DNA of 64,000 bases from Bdellovibrionales bacterium (GCA_027459485.1 DAIDIG010000002.1:62001-126000); one strand, 5' to 3'. Counted from the stretch's first letter, positions 17,837 through 28,100 are shown. Numbers and translations: made by a program. Notes: generated by a model from the letters alone, not told the origin.

Positions 17837-18856
17837 ATGAGTCAGGTCTTATCGCAAAGTGAAGTCGATGCACTTTTGGCTGCGGTCTCAGAAGGCGAAA
17901 TTGCCGGGCAAGACGCAAGCGCCGAAGGAGCGGCCAGCGGCGGCGCAGCGGGCCCCGATGGCAAAAAAGATGACCGGATCGTCGTTTCTTACGATCTGAC
18001 GAGCCAGGACCGGATTATTCGAGGGAGACTCCCGCAGCTTGAAGTTATTTATGAAAAATTCATGCGATCGTTTCGAGTATCGCTTTCTTCGGCGCTGCGA
18101 AAAATCGCAACACTCAACCATGCGAGCACAGACTTTTTGAAATTCGGCGAATTCATCAACACGCAACCCATGCCGACGTGTATGAGCGTTCTTCGTTTCA
18201 ACGCTCTTCGCGGTTCGGTTTTGTTCGTCGTTGAATCGAAGCTCGCGTACGCTTTAGTCGATAATTTTTTTGGTGGAGCGGATCGTCCCTACACCAAAAC
18301 CGAAGGCAAAGATTTCACGGCAATCGAATTACAAATCATTCGTAAAGTCGTGGATCTTGCCATCGGTGATTTAGAAGAAGCCTGGAGTTCGGTCGAAAAA
18401 GTCGACTGTTCATTTGTCCGGACAGAGATCAACCCGCAGTTTGTCGGTATCGTGCCCCCGACCGATATCGTGATCGCGTCGACTTTTGACGTCGAGCTTG
18501 AAAACGCCAACGGTATTATTACGCTTGTCATCCCGTACTCCACGATCGAGCCAATTAAGCAGAAGCTGCAGTCGGGCTTTCAGGTGGAGTCCGATCAAAC
18601 CGACAAAAAACTTTGGTCGACGACCATCATTGAACAACTTTTGGGTACCGAGGTCGAAATTCGAGTGGATCTCGGCGAGACAGAAGTTTCAATGGGTGAT
18701 CTGTTGCAAATGAAAGTCGGCGACGTCGTGTCGCTCAATCAAGACGCGACCGGCGAATTCGACGTGCAAATTGAGGGGATACGTAAATTTAAGTCGTACT
18801 ATGGCATACATCATGGCTCGGTTGCGGTCCAAATCACGCGACCGGTTTCGAAGTGA
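17837..18856 (+). CDS. fliM: flagellar motor switch protein FliM
   Basis: The 339 residues begin with the CheY-P-binding peptide (SQVLSQSEVDALLAAV). A CheC-like middle domain and a C-terminal SpoA/FliN-like domain (about 260-335) follow. FliM builds the C-ring and switches rotation direction. An AGGAG ribosome site precedes the ATG. It sits in the conserved order fliL-fliM-fliN. Confidence 0.95.
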   Translation: MSQVLSQSEVDALLAAVSEGEIAGQDASAEGAASGGAAGPDGKKDDRIVVSYDLTSQDRIIRGRLPQLEVIYEKFMRSFRVSLSSALRKIATLNHASTDFLKFGEFINTQPMPTCMSVLRFNALRGSVLFVVESKLAYALVDNFFGGADRPYTKTEGKDFTAIELQIIRKVVDLAIGDLEEAWSSVEKVDCSFVRTEINPQFVGIVPPTDIVIASTFDVELENANGIITLVIPYSTIEPIKQKLQSGFQVESDQTDKKLWSTTIIEQLLGTEVEIRVDLGETEVSMGDLLQMKVGDVVSLNQDATGEFDVQIEGIRKFKSYYGIHHGSVAVQITRPVSK

Positions 18857-18868
18857 TAGGGGGAACGT

Positions 18869-19234
18869 ATGAGTGATGACCAAACCGCAAAAGTATTAGA
18901 AGAAGCGGCACCCCAGGCGCCTGCGCCTGTGGCTGTCTCCGCAGTCGGAGCCGCAGCCGAAGCAGGAAAATCGGATCGCAATCTCGATCTGATTCTCGAC
19001 ATTCCGCTCAAAGTCACGGTCGAGCTCGGTCGAACTAAAATGGTCGTGAATGAACTTCTGAACCTGGGCCAGGGCAGCGTAATCGAATTGCAAAAGTTGG
19101 CCGGTGAGCCGCTTGAGGTTCTGGTCAACAACAAATTGGTCGCTCGCGGTGAAGCCGTGGTCGTTAACGAAAAGTTCGGTGTTCGACTGACGGATATCAT
19201 TTCGCAAACAGAGCGTGTGGAGCAATTGGGATGA
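18869..19234 (+). CDS. fliN: flagellar motor switch protein FliN
   Basis: The 121 residues have an Ala-rich N-terminus and a C-terminal SpoA domain (about 40-118: LDLILDIPLKVTVELGRTK ... VIELQKLAGEPLEVLVNNKL). It forms the base of the C-ring with FliM. The ribosome site AGGGGGAA is strong. Its stop overlaps the fliO start (ATGA). Confidence 0.95.
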   Translation: MSDDQTAKVLEEAAPQAPAPVAVSAVGAAAEAGKSDRNLDLILDIPLKVTVELGRTKMVVNELLNLGQGSVIELQKLAGEPLEVLVNNKLVARGEAVVVNEKFGVRLTDIISQTERVEQLG

Positions 19235-19902
19235 AAACCTCGTCTCGAATCGGCGCTGGATGTTGCGCGGTCATGGCGGTGATATTTGTCTCCGCTTCGG
19301 TTTGGGCCGAAGACGCGGCGACAACTTTCGGCCCCGCAACTGCAGCGGCAGTTTCGGCTAGCCCCGCAAAAGCCGCCACCCCGACGCCGACGGCGAACGC
19401 GGCTTCTAAGGAACATCTTTCAGAGTCACAAATTCCCGTCTTTTTAAAAGCGCAGTCGCAGAAGCCAGTGGCAGTAAACCCGTGGGGGCGTTTGCTGTTG
19501 AGTCTCATGATCATCGGCACGGTCGGCGCCGGTATGATGGTTTTCGGGCGCTGGTACAGCGGCAAAAGTAAAAAGGGCGGCGATCTAAACAAGATTCGAA
19601 TCCTCACGCAGTTTCACTTAGGGCCAAAGAAAAGTCTGGCGATCGTGCGCGTTGCCGGCGAGGCGATTTTGATCGGTATCACCGACCACAATATCTCTAT
19701 GCTCAAGTCGCTTTCGCTTCTTGACGGAGAGTTGGACACGACGTCGGAAGCCTCTCCCGTTCAAGATGCGCCGCTGCCGACATTTCAGAAAACTTTGGCA
19801 GCTCAGCCGCCGGCACCGGCTGTTCATGAAGAAGATGAATTCGCGATCGAAAGCATAAAAGACCGAGTCTCTCTTAAACTTAAAAACATGAGGCCGTTTT
19901 GA
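19231..19902 (+). CDS. fliO: flagellar biosynthesis protein FliO
   Basis: This 223-residue protein has a signal-like N-terminal segment (AGCCAVMAVIFVSASVWAED), an Ala/Pro-rich periplasmic stretch and one membrane helix (LLLSLMIIGTVGAGMMVFG). A FliO cytoplasmic domain (IRILTQFHLGPKKSLAIVRV ... ILIGITDHNISML) and a disordered tail follow. FliO assists assembly of the FliP-FliR export gate. It overlaps fliN and fliP by 4 bases each. Confidence 0.88.
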   Translation: MKTSSRIGAGCCAVMAVIFVSASVWAEDAATTFGPATAAAVSASPAKAATPTPTANAASKEHLSESQIPVFLKAQSQKPVAVNPWGRLLLSLMIIGTVGAGMMVFGRWYSGKSKKGGDLNKIRILTQFHLGPKKSLAIVRVAGEAILIGITDHNISMLKSLSLLDGELDTTSEASPVQDAPLPTFQKTLAAQPPAPAVHEEDEFAIESIKDRVSLKLKNMRPF

Positions 19903-20648
19903 AACGATTGAACTTTTGGCTTGTTTCATTGGGGGCGCTCGCTTGGTCGCACCATGCGTTCGCCCAGTTGACCCTGCCGACCGTGAGCTTCGGCTACAAA
20001 TCGGTCAATAACCCGCAAGAGTTCGTTACAAATATTAAGATACTGCTCGGATTGACGGTGCTGACACTCGCGCCGGCCATTCTCATCATGATGACGAGTT
20101 TTACCCGCGTCGTGATTGTTTTATCATTCGTGCGGCAGGCGCTTGGCATGCAGAACATGCCCCCGAACCAATTGATCATCGGGCTCGCCCTTTTCATCAC
20201 CTTTTTTATCATGGCGCCGTTTATTCAGAGAATTAACACGAACGCGGTGCAACCGTACCTCAGCGATCAGATTTCGCAGGATGAAGCGGTCACGCGCGCG
20301 CTCACTCCGATTCGCGAATTCATGTTTAACCAAACCCGTGACGCCGATCTCGCTCTATTCGTGAACCTTTCGAAAATGGCGCGCCCAAAAACGCGGGCGG
20401 ACGTGCCGACTCAAGTTTTGATGCCGGCGTTTATAATTTCAGAACTCAAAACTGCGTTTGAAATCGGCTTTATCATTTATTTACCGTTTCTTGTGATCGA
20501 CATGATTGTCGCGAGTGTATTGATGGCGATGGGGATGATGATGCTCCCGCCGGTTATTATTTCTCTACCGTTTAAGATTATGCTTTTTGTTCTTGTGGAT
20601 GGGTGGGCGCTCATAGTCGGATCACTGGTGAAAAGCTTCGGGTATTAG
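19899..20648 (+). CDS. fliP: flagellar export gate protein FliP
   Basis: The 249 residues contain a signal-like first segment (LGALAWSHHAFA) and typical FliP stretches: ILMMTSFTRVVIVLSFVRQA, FLVIDMIVASVLMAMGMMML and PFKIMLFVLVDGW. It forms the pentameric core of the export pore with FliQ and FliR. The TTG start overlaps the fliO stop (TTGA). Confidence 0.95.
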   Translation: MKRLNFWLVSLGALAWSHHAFAQLTLPTVSFGYKSVNNPQEFVTNIKILLGLTVLTLAPAILIMMTSFTRVVIVLSFVRQALGMQNMPPNQLIIGLALFITFFIMAPFIQRINTNAVQPYLSDQISQDEAVTRALTPIREFMFNQTRDADLALFVNLSKMARPKTRADVPTQVLMPAFIISELKTAFEIGFIIYLPFLVIDMIVASVLMAMGMMMLPPVIISLPFKIMLFVLVDGWALIVGSLVKSFGY

Positions 20649-20666
20649 TGCTTAAGGGGTGTTCGT

Positions 20667-20942
20667 ATGACAGAAGCGCTGATTTTAAAATTAGGCCAGG
20701 ACGCGATTCGTACGACGGCGTTGATTTCCGCGCCGATGCTGATCGGAGCGCTGGTGATCGGTCTCATCATCAGCGTTCTGCAAGCCATTACCCAGATCAA
20801 CGAGGCCACGCTGACGTTCATCCCGAAAATGATTGTCATTGGTGTTGTCGTCATCATCGCGGGGCCGTGGATGATCGACGTGATGTCGCATTACACGATT
20901 GAATTGTTTCAGAACATCACCATGTTCGTGAGGGGTGGTTAA
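20667..20942 (+). CDS. fliQ: flagellar export gate protein FliQ
   Basis: The 91 residues have two membrane helices. Conserved FliQ segments are APMLIGALVIGLIISVLQA and QINEATLTFIPKMI. It packs around the FliP/FliR ring. The stop is directly followed by the fliR GTG. Confidence 0.95.
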   Translation: MTEALILKLGQDAIRTTALISAPMLIGALVIGLIISVLQAITQINEATLTFIPKMIVIGVVVIIAGPWMIDVMSHYTIELFQNITMFVRGG

Positions 20943-21722
20943 GTGCCGGCGATTTACAACTTCAGCCTGACTGAAGTCGTCGCGTTTGCGCTGGTTCTAA
21001 TGCGCATGGCGGGCTTTGTGATCGCAATGCCGATCTTCGGCACCCCCAATGTGCCGGTGCAAGTGAAGGTTTTGCTTTCTCTCGTGATGGCGTTTGTGCT
21101 TTTTCCGCAAATTGGCTGGAAGAGTCTGTCGATCGATATTGATTCAGTAATGATCATCACGCTCGCGGTGAAAGAGGTGTTTGTCGGTCTTGTGATCGGG
21201 TTTCTCGCGCGTTTGTTTTTTATTGCGGTTTCGATGGCCGGCCAGATCATGGACGTGTCACTCGGCCTGTCGACGGCTCAATTGTTTGACCCGACAATGG
21301 GTGAAAGCTCATCGGCGTTCGATCAGTTTTTCGTCATTTTGGCCTCGATCTTTTTCTTGGCTATTAACGGGCATCACATTTTAATTGCGGGCCTGTTCGA
21401 TTCTTTCACGTTGGTGCCACTCGGCAAAGTCGGCCTTTCATTCACTCCATTCGGCGGCTTCGGCATGATCGTCGAGCAAATCATGAGCATAGCGGTAAAA
21501 ATGAGCGCCCCGATTCTGATTTCAATTTTGTTTATGAACGTCGCGGTTGCCGTGATCGGTCGAGCTGTTCCGCAAATCAACATTCTGATCACGAGCTTGC
21601 CGCTGAACATTTTGGCCGGATTTTTTATCTTGTTTCTCGCGTTGCCGCTCTTGTTGTGGCAGATGCACGGTTTGGTCAATGTGACGGCTGATCAACTTTT
21701 TCGATTTGTGAAAGCGCTTTGA
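20943..21722 (+). CDS. fliR: flagellar export gate protein FliR
   Basis: A 259-residue protein with several membrane helices. FliR signatures are SMAGQIMDVSLGLSTAQLFD and INILITSLPLNILAGFFILF. It has a GTG start with no gap after fliQ, and is followed by flhB 12 bases later. Confidence 0.94.
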   Translation: MPAIYNFSLTEVVAFALVLMRMAGFVIAMPIFGTPNVPVQVKVLLSLVMAFVLFPQIGWKSLSIDIDSVMIITLAVKEVFVGLVIGFLARLFFIAVSMAGQIMDVSLGLSTAQLFDPTMGESSSAFDQFFVILASIFFLAINGHHILIAGLFDSFTLVPLGKVGLSFTPFGGFGMIVEQIMSIAVKMSAPILISILFMNVAVAVIGRAVPQINILITSLPLNILAGFFILFLALPLLLWQMHGLVNVTADQLFRFVKAL

Positions 21723-21734
21723 GGGAAGACGTAA

Positions 21735-22799
21735 ATGGCTGATTCGGATGAATCGGAACGGACAGAAGACCCCACGCCGCAGCGGCGCGAAGATTTTCGC
21801 AACCGCGGTCAGGTCGCGCAGAGCAAAGAATTTGCCTCTGTTTTTGTTCTTTTGTTCTCGGTCATCGCGTTCTGGCTGCTCGGCCGGTTTTTCATGCAAC
21901 AGCTTTACGCTGTTTTCGCGCGTTCTTTCACTGACTTCATCCCGCAGGCCGCAAGACAGGGGGATTGGGTTCCGGCTTTTAAATTCGCGTTCACAAAAGC
22001 GACTCTGATCGTCGCGCCTCTCGGCGGCCTTCTTTGGCTCATGAATGTTATGTCGTCGGTCGTGCAAATCGGATTTTTAAACAGCGAAGAAGCGAATCAT
22101 TTTGATTTGTCTCGCATCGACCCTGTTCAAGGGTTCATGCGGCTATTCACCTTGCGGTCTCTGATCGAGGGCGGCAAAGCTCTCATCAAGGTCACACTTG
22201 TCGGGATGATCGTTTATGTGATCATCCGCGGTGAAATGAAAAACATCCCGCAGTTGTCGAATTACGATAGCTCTCAGCTTATTGTTTACTGCGCCAGGCT
22301 GATGCTGAAACTTTTTGGCTGGGTCGGGCTTTTTATGTTGGTGCTTGCCGGTCTCGATTACATGTTTCAACGCTGGGAGCTCGAGCGGCAAATGCGGATG
22401 ACGAAGCAAGAGATCAAAGAAGAAGTCAAATCGCGTGAAGGTGACCCGCTTGTGCGCGCCCGCGTTCGAAAACTGCAGCGTGAGCTCGCCAATCGTCGGA
22501 TGATGGATGCGGTCAAAAAAGCCGACGTGATTATCACGAACCCGACTCACATCGCTGTGGCGTTACAATATTCACAGGACATGGTCGCGCCGAAGTTAAT
22601 CGCCAAAGGCGCCGACTACATCGCCGAGAAAATCAAAGCGTTGGCTAAAGAACACAGAATCCCGATCGTCGAAAACAAGCCGCTGGCGCGAACAATTTAT
22701 AAAACTATGAAAATTGGCCAGATGATCCCGCGTGAGCTCTACACCGCCGTGGCTGAAGTTCTCTCTTACATTTACAGACTGAGAAAGCGAAGGGCGTAA
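21735..22799 (+). CDS. flhB: flagellar export switch protein FlhB
   Basis: The 354 residues start DESERTEDPTPQRREDFRNRG, typical of FlhB. Four membrane helices follow, then the cytoplasmic domain with the autocleavage site NPTH (in IITNPTHIAVALQYS, about residue 267). FlhB switches export from rod/hook to filament substrates. The full family length is present. Confidence 0.95.
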   Translation: MADSDESERTEDPTPQRREDFRNRGQVAQSKEFASVFVLLFSVIAFWLLGRFFMQQLYAVFARSFTDFIPQAARQGDWVPAFKFAFTKATLIVAPLGGLLWLMNVMSSVVQIGFLNSEEANHFDLSRIDPVQGFMRLFTLRSLIEGGKALIKVTLVGMIVYVIIRGEMKNIPQLSNYDSSQLIVYCARLMLKLFGWVGLFMLVLAGLDYMFQRWELERQMRMTKQEIKEEVKSREGDPLVRARVRKLQRELANRRMMDAVKKADVIITNPTHIAVALQYSQDMVAPKLIAKGADYIAEKIKALAKEHRIPIVENKPLARTIYKTMKIGQMIPRELYTAVAEVLSYIYRLRKRRA

Positions 22800-22805
22800 C
22801 GACGT

Positions 22806-24944
22806 ATGGCCGAAGGCATCTATTTATTTTTAAAACGGTTTGAAAAGATCACGCGAAACACGGATCTGTTCATGGCCGTGGGTCTTATCGCGATCGTCGG
22901 CGTGATGATCATCCCTTTGCCGCCTTTCATGCTCGACATTTTGCTGACGTTATCAATTACACTTTCAATGCTGATTCTGCTCGTCGCGCTTTACACGAAG
23001 CGACCGCTTGATTTCAGCGTGTTCCCGAGTTTGCTGCTTCTCACGACGCTCTACCGTTTGGCGTTGAACGTGGCGTCTACTCGTTTGGTGCTCACGCAAG
23101 GCAACAACGGGCCGCAAGCCGTTGGCCACGTGATTTCTTCGTTCGGTCAGTTTGTCGTCGGCGACAATTACGTGATCGGTTTTGTTGTTTTCGTGATTTT
23201 GGTTGTCATCAACTTCGTTGTGATCACCAAAGGTTCGGGTCGAGTGGCCGAGGTCGCGGCGCGATTTACGTTAGACGCCATGCCGGGTAAACAAATGTCA
23301 ATTGACGCCGATCTCAACGCCGGCTTGATTTCAGAAAAAGAAGCGCGGGCCCGGCGGCGCGAGATTGAAATGGAAGCCGATTTTTACGGCTCGATGGACG
23401 GTGCGAGCAAATTCGTGCGTGGTGATGCGATCGCCGGCATCATCATCATGCTGGTGAATATTTTCGGCGGATTGTTTATCGGGATGTTTCAAAAAAATCT
23501 CGATCTTGCGACGGCCGCGAAGTTCTACACGACAATGACAATCGGTGACGGTCTGGTGTCGCAAATCCCAGCCCTCATTATTTCGACTGCAGCCGGTATC
23601 GTCGTCACACGCAACTCCGGCGATCAGGACATGGGCCAAGATCTCACCCGACAGTTATTCTCTAAGTGGAAAGCTGTCGGCATTGTGGGCGGCATTCTCG
23701 CGTTTCTCGGATTTGTTCCGGGCTTGCCCACGGTTCCGTTTTTCTTTATGGCCGCGATTTTGGGTACGGTTTCTTGGGTCATCTATCGTTATGAACAAGA
23801 TGAAGAACTAAATAAGAAGAAAACGGCCGAAGAAGAGGCGACAAAGCCGAAAAAAGAAAACATTGAAAGTCTGCTGCCGCTCGATTTAATAGAGTTAGAA
23901 GTCGGCTATGCGCTCATTAACGTGGTGGAGTCGAATCAGTCGGGCGACCTGCTTGAACGAATCGTCAGCATTCGCAAGCAATTCGCTCTCGAGTTCGGTA
24001 TTGTCGTGCCGAGCATTCACATTCGCGACAATTTGCAATTAAACCCCGGTGAATATCGTCTGATGATCAAGGGCAATAAAGTGGCGGGCGGTACACTCCG
24101 TGCTGATTGTTTGCTGGCGATGGACCCCGGCAATGTCACAACTCACATTGATGGCATCCCCACAAAAGAGCCGGCCTTTGGTCTCGACGCTTTGTGGATC
24201 GGCCGCTCGATGAAAGAAGAAGCCGAGCTTGCAGGTTACACGGTTGTAGACCTGCCGACCGTCATGGCCACCCACGTGACGGAAGTCATCAGAACGCACG
24301 CAGCCGAATTGTTCGGGCGGCAAGAGGCCGATTCGCTGATCGAAAATTTGAAAAAGCAATATCCGAAGGTGGTCGAAGAGTTGATCCCGAACATTTTGCC
24401 GCTCGGTTCGGTCGTTCGCGTTCTGCAAAGTTTGCTGCGTGAACAGGTTTCGATTCGTGATTTGCGCACGATTTTTGAAACGTTGTCGGATGAGGGCAAT
24501 AAGTCGAAAGACCCCGAAGTGCTTACGGAGCAAGTCCGGCGCAGCCTCGCGCGGGCGATCACGCGCAAATATATTTCAGACGACGGTCAGATTCAGGTTA
24601 TGTCGCTCGGTCGCCACCTTGAAGAATTGATTGCCAACTCGCTGCTACAGACGGAACAGGGCGTTCAGTTGGTGATGGACCCGCAGAGCGCGCAAGACAT
24701 GATCAACAACATCGCGCGCACGATCGAACATCACCCGGAGATCGCCGGCCAGTCGATTCTGCTCACGAGCCCGACGGCCCGACGGCATGTCTATAAACTG
24801 ACGTCGCGATTTATACCGCAATTGATTGTGCTCGCGCACACCGAACTGACACCGGATGTGAATATTTCATCGGTCGCCCAAGTCGATCTCGGCCGGGCGA
24901 ACCGCGCACCCGATCCTCGGCAAGGAGAAGTGAATGCAGGTTAA
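22806..24944 (+). CDS. flhA: flagellar export protein FlhA
   Basis: The 712 residues have an eight-helix membrane domain with the FHIPEP region (YRLALNVASTRLVL, ARFTLDAMPGKQMSIDADLN). The large cytoplasmic domain (about 345-700) forms the nonameric docking ring for export chaperones. Its end overlaps the flhF start by 11 bases. Confidence 0.96.
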   Translation: MAEGIYLFLKRFEKITRNTDLFMAVGLIAIVGVMIIPLPPFMLDILLTLSITLSMLILLVALYTKRPLDFSVFPSLLLLTTLYRLALNVASTRLVLTQGNNGPQAVGHVISSFGQFVVGDNYVIGFVVFVILVVINFVVITKGSGRVAEVAARFTLDAMPGKQMSIDADLNAGLISEKEARARRREIEMEADFYGSMDGASKFVRGDAIAGIIIMLVNIFGGLFIGMFQKNLDLATAAKFYTTMTIGDGLVSQIPALIISTAAGIVVTRNSGDQDMGQDLTRQLFSKWKAVGIVGGILAFLGFVPGLPTVPFFFMAAILGTVSWVIYRYEQDEELNKKKTAEEEATKPKKENIESLLPLDLIELEVGYALINVVESNQSGDLLERIVSIRKQFALEFGIVVPSIHIRDNLQLNPGEYRLMIKGNKVAGGTLRADCLLAMDPGNVTTHIDGIPTKEPAFGLDALWIGRSMKEEAELAGYTVVDLPTVMATHVTEVIRTHAAELFGRQEADSLIENLKKQYPKVVEELIPNILPLGSVVRVLQSLLREQVSIRDLRTIFETLSDEGNKSKDPEVLTEQVRRSLARAITRKYISDDGQIQVMSLGRHLEELIANSLLQTEQGVQLVMDPQSAQDMINNIARTIEHHPEIAGQSILLTSPTARRHVYKLTSRFIPQLIVLAHTELTPDVNISSVAQVDLGRANRAPDPRQGEVNAG

Positions 24945-26409
24945 AAAATTTGAGGCGAAATCCATAAAAGAAGCGATTCACCTTGTTAAATTCCACATGG
25001 GCCCCGACGCGATCATTCTTTCGGCGAAAGAAAATATAAAACGGTTCGGGCTGATGGGAGAAACGAGCGTTGAAGTCACCGCCGCCGTGTCAGAAACAAA
25101 GCTCAACGGCAAAAAAATCGCCGAGCGAAAGCTCAATTCGAAAGACCGCGAGAAATTTAAAAACGCAAGCGCGAGACAGCAACGGGAGTTTATTACCAAA
25201 GCACTTGAGGCGATGAACCAGGCTGCGGAACAAGAAGAACATGATCAAGAAGAATCCGTTGAAGAAATCGCCGAGCCAGTCGCGCCGGTCAAAAAGGCAA
25301 AAACCGCCGAGCCGGTTATACGTCGGCAAAACGGAATCACAGCCGCTCGTTACGCCGACATTGATGAAAGCGGCCAAGCGGTTGTTCGAGTCGAGCCGGT
25401 CACTCCGCACGTGACGCCACCGGCCGCCCAAGCGTACGTTCCACCGGCAACTGCGCCAACTGCAAGCCCACAACAGACGGTTGCGACCGCGTCGTTACAG
25501 CAAGAAATTCAACACCTGCGGGGCCTACTCGCGAACTTTCAAAAGGTGCCGAATGGGTTTGTCTCGCTTCACCCTGGCGCCGAAGACGGCCTGCCATATG
25601 AACTGAGCTTCGCGTTTAGACGCTTGGCAGATGCCGGCATCGCGCACGAAAATATTGTCGAAGTGCTGAAGCTCGCCAATGAACGGCTGCCAAAAGAGCA
25701 ACAGAAAAAGAAAGCATTAATTGACGGTTGGGTCATTCGCTATCTGCTCGAGCAATTGCAGATTGTTGAAAACCCGATTCGCGGCAAGTTTCACGCTTTT
25801 TTAGGCCCTACCGGCCAAGGTAAAACATCGACCGTTATAAAACTTGCCTGCCACCTGATGATGAATGAGAAAAAGCGCGTGGCGCTCGTCACGGGCGACG
25901 TCGTGAAAGTCGGCGCGACCGATCAATTTAAAATTTACGCGCAGATTCTGAACGCTCCCTACGCGGTTGTGACGAATCTCAATGACTGGAACTCGCTCGC
26001 CCCGCAACTTTCGAATATCGATTACGTCTTGTTCGATACCCCCGGGTTGAACTTAAAAGCCGGTAATGACCTTGAGGTGCTACGGCGCATTTTGCCGCCG
26101 GCGTTAATGAAAAACCCGGCCGATTTTCAGACGCACTTTGTGCAATCGATAATGGCACGCGACACCGACGCGTTTGAAATCGCCGAGCGCTTTAAATTCG
26201 TCGGGTTTCAAGATGTGATCTTCACTCGGCTTGATGAGGCCGTTCAATTCGGCTTGATCTACAATTTTCAGAAGAATTTCAAAGTGCCCATTCATTCGTT
26301 CGGCATCGGCAACAACATCCCCGAAGACTTCGAGTTCGCCTCGAAGGAGCGGGTGATCGATTTATTATTTAATTTGAGTCAAATCAGAAAAGAGAGGGGT
26401 CAGTCATGA
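24934..26409 (+). CDS. flhF: flagellar SRP-like GTPase FlhF
   Basis: The 491-residue protein has a B domain at the N-terminus (MQVKKFEAKSIKEAIHLVKF), a long charged/Pro-rich linker (about 75-200) and an NG GTPase domain. The P-loop reads GPTGQGKTST, where most FlhF proteins have GVGKTT. DTPG (LFDTPGLNLKAG) and a TRLDE motif are also present. FlhF sets the position and number of polar flagella. It overlaps flhG by 4 bases. Confidence 0.93.
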   Translation: MQVKKFEAKSIKEAIHLVKFHMGPDAIILSAKENIKRFGLMGETSVEVTAAVSETKLNGKKIAERKLNSKDREKFKNASARQQREFITKALEAMNQAAEQEEHDQEESVEEIAEPVAPVKKAKTAEPVIRRQNGITAARYADIDESGQAVVRVEPVTPHVTPPAAQAYVPPATAPTASPQQTVATASLQQEIQHLRGLLANFQKVPNGFVSLHPGAEDGLPYELSFAFRRLADAGIAHENIVEVLKLANERLPKEQQKKKALIDGWVIRYLLEQLQIVENPIRGKFHAFLGPTGQGKTSTVIKLACHLMMNEKKRVALVTGDVVKVGATDQFKIYAQILNAPYAVVTNLNDWNSLAPQLSNIDYVLFDTPGLNLKAGNDLEVLRRILPPALMKNPADFQTHFVQSIMARDTDAFEIAERFKFVGFQDVIFTRLDEAVQFGLIYNFQKNFKVPIHSFGIGNNIPEDFEFASKERVIDLLFNLSQIRKERGQS

Positions 26410-27248
26410 GCGCGACAGCCGGCGGAGGTCATACCTCCGTCAGAAAGAATACTAAAACCATCAGCATAACCTCGGGTAAGGGCGGCGTCGGCAAGACGAC
26501 CTTGATTTCGAATTTGGCTCTCGCGCTAGCCGGTCAAGGCCATCGCGTGCTTGTTCTTGACGGCGATTTGGGCATGGCCAACGTCGATGTCATGTTCGGT
26601 TTGCGCGTGACACGAACACTCGAATCGGTTCTGGCGGGCGAATGCGCTCTTCGCGAGATCGTTGTTGAAGTTACGCCGAATGTATTTTTGATCCCCGGCG
26701 GCAGCGGCGTCTACGGACTACAGAATCTGACCGTGCATCAGAAAAAGATGCTGCTCGATGAAGTGAGTGAACTGAACGACCGCTATGATTTTATGCTCAT
26801 CGACACCGCTTCGGGCATTGATGACAATGTTCTTTACCTCAATTCGGCGGCGCAAGAAACGCTCGTAGTTGTGACCGGCGAACCGGCTAGTCTAACCGAC
26901 GCCTACGCTCTTATAAAAGTCTTGAATAAAAAATTGAACGAGCAAAAATTTTCAATTGTCGCCAACATGGTTCAGGACGAAAGTGAAGCCCTCTCGATTT
27001 ACCGGCGGTTGAGTGATGTGGCGAGCCGGTTTCTTTGTGTCAGCCTGGACTATAAAGGGTTCATCCCGAGCGACGTGAACTTACGGCTCGCGACTAAAGC
27101 GCAACAGCTCGTCGTCCGCAGCCAGCCGCGCGCTCCTTCAAGTTTGGCCATACAAATGTTGACAGAGAAAATCGGCCGTTCGAACAGTTTTGCAGGTCTC
27201 AAAGGCGGCATGCAATTTTTTTGGGAGCAGATCGTAGGTGTGGCTTAA
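26406..27248 (+). CDS. flhG: flagellar number regulator FlhG (MinD-like ATPase)
   Basis: The 280 residues have a deviant Walker A motif SGKGGVGKTTLISNLALAL, then LDGDLGMANVDVMFGL and a switch II region LIDTASGIDDNV. It is a MinD/ParA-family ATPase that counteracts FlhF. The order flhF-flhG-fliA is the usual one. An ATGA overlap with flhF indicates coupling. Confidence 0.93.
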   Translation: MSATAGGGHTSVRKNTKTISITSGKGGVGKTTLISNLALALAGQGHRVLVLDGDLGMANVDVMFGLRVTRTLESVLAGECALREIVVEVTPNVFLIPGGSGVYGLQNLTVHQKKMLLDEVSELNDRYDFMLIDTASGIDDNVLYLNSAAQETLVVVTGEPASLTDAYALIKVLNKKLNEQKFSIVANMVQDESEALSIYRRLSDVASRFLCVSLDYKGFIPSDVNLRLATKAQQLVVRSQPRAPSSLAIQMLTEKIGRSNSFAGLKGGMQFFWEQIVGVA

Positions 27249-27305
27249 AGGATCAGGACTAGGGACACTCCCGGCGGTCTGTTAAGATTTTTTTAGGAGA
27301 GATGC

Positions 27306-28100
27306 ATGGCGAAGAGCACAAATGCCAGCCCGCTTTTACAAAAATATAAAGAAGAGCCTTCTAAGGTCACGACTAAGCAAAAAGACACGTTGATCATGGA
27401 ATACGCACCGCTGATCAAATTTATCGCGCAAAAGATCGCCGTGCGATTACCTGCCCACATTGAGCTCGACGATCTGATCTCGAGCGGTGTGATCGGCCTT
27501 ATGGATGCGATTGAAAAGTATGACCCGCGACGCGACAATAAATTCAAGACATACGCGGAATTTCGAATTCGCGGCGCGATTTTGGATGAGCTGCGCGCGC
27601 AAGATTGGGTACCGCGTTCGGTTCGCGATAAGGCCAAAATGCTCGATAAAGCCGTGGTCGAACTCGAAGCGCAACTCGGGCGCACGGCTTCGGACGATGA
27701 AATCGCGGAGAAACTCCAGATCTCAATCGAAGAATTTTACGATCTTGTGAATCAAGTGCGCCCCGTCAGCGTGCTGTCGATCGACGAAGCGAGTACATTT
27801 TCGAATGTCGACAAAATGTCGATTCTCAATTTGCTTGAAAGCTGCAAACTCAATAATCCGCTCAATCAGCTCAAGCTGAAATCGATAAAGAAAATAGTGA
27901 CGAAGGCGATCGAAGATCTGCCCGAGCGGCAGCGCCTCGTTTTGTCTTTGTACTACTACGAAGACATGAATTTGAAAGAAATCGGCAAAATCTTGCGCGT
28001 CACCGAAAGCCGCGTGTCGCAGCTTCACGCCCAAGCGATCTCGCGTCTGCGCGCCAAGCTCACCCAGCATTTTCAAGATCAAGAACTCGACGGGGTATAG
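27306..28100 (+). CDS. fliA: flagellar sigma factor FliA (sigma-28)
   Basis: The 264 residues show sigma regions 2 (LIKFIAQKIAVRLPAHIELD, DLISSGVIGLMDAIEKYD), 3 (VPRSVRDKAKMLDKAVVELE) and 4 (LPERQRLVLSLYYYEDMNLK, LRVTESRVSQLHAQAISRLR). It directs late flagellar genes. The ribosome site TTAGGAGAG precedes the ATG, 57 bases after flhG. Confidence 0.95.
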   Translation: MAKSTNASPLLQKYKEEPSKVTTKQKDTLIMEYAPLIKFIAQKIAVRLPAHIELDDLISSGVIGLMDAIEKYDPRRDNKFKTYAEFRIRGAILDELRAQDWVPRSVRDKAKMLDKAVVELEAQLGRTASDDEIAEKLQISIEEFYDLVNQVRPVSVLSIDEASTFSNVDKMSILNLLESCKLNNPLNQLKLKSIKKIVTKAIEDLPERQRLVLSLYYYEDMNLKEIGKILRVTESRVSQLHAQAISRLRAKLTQHFQDQELDGV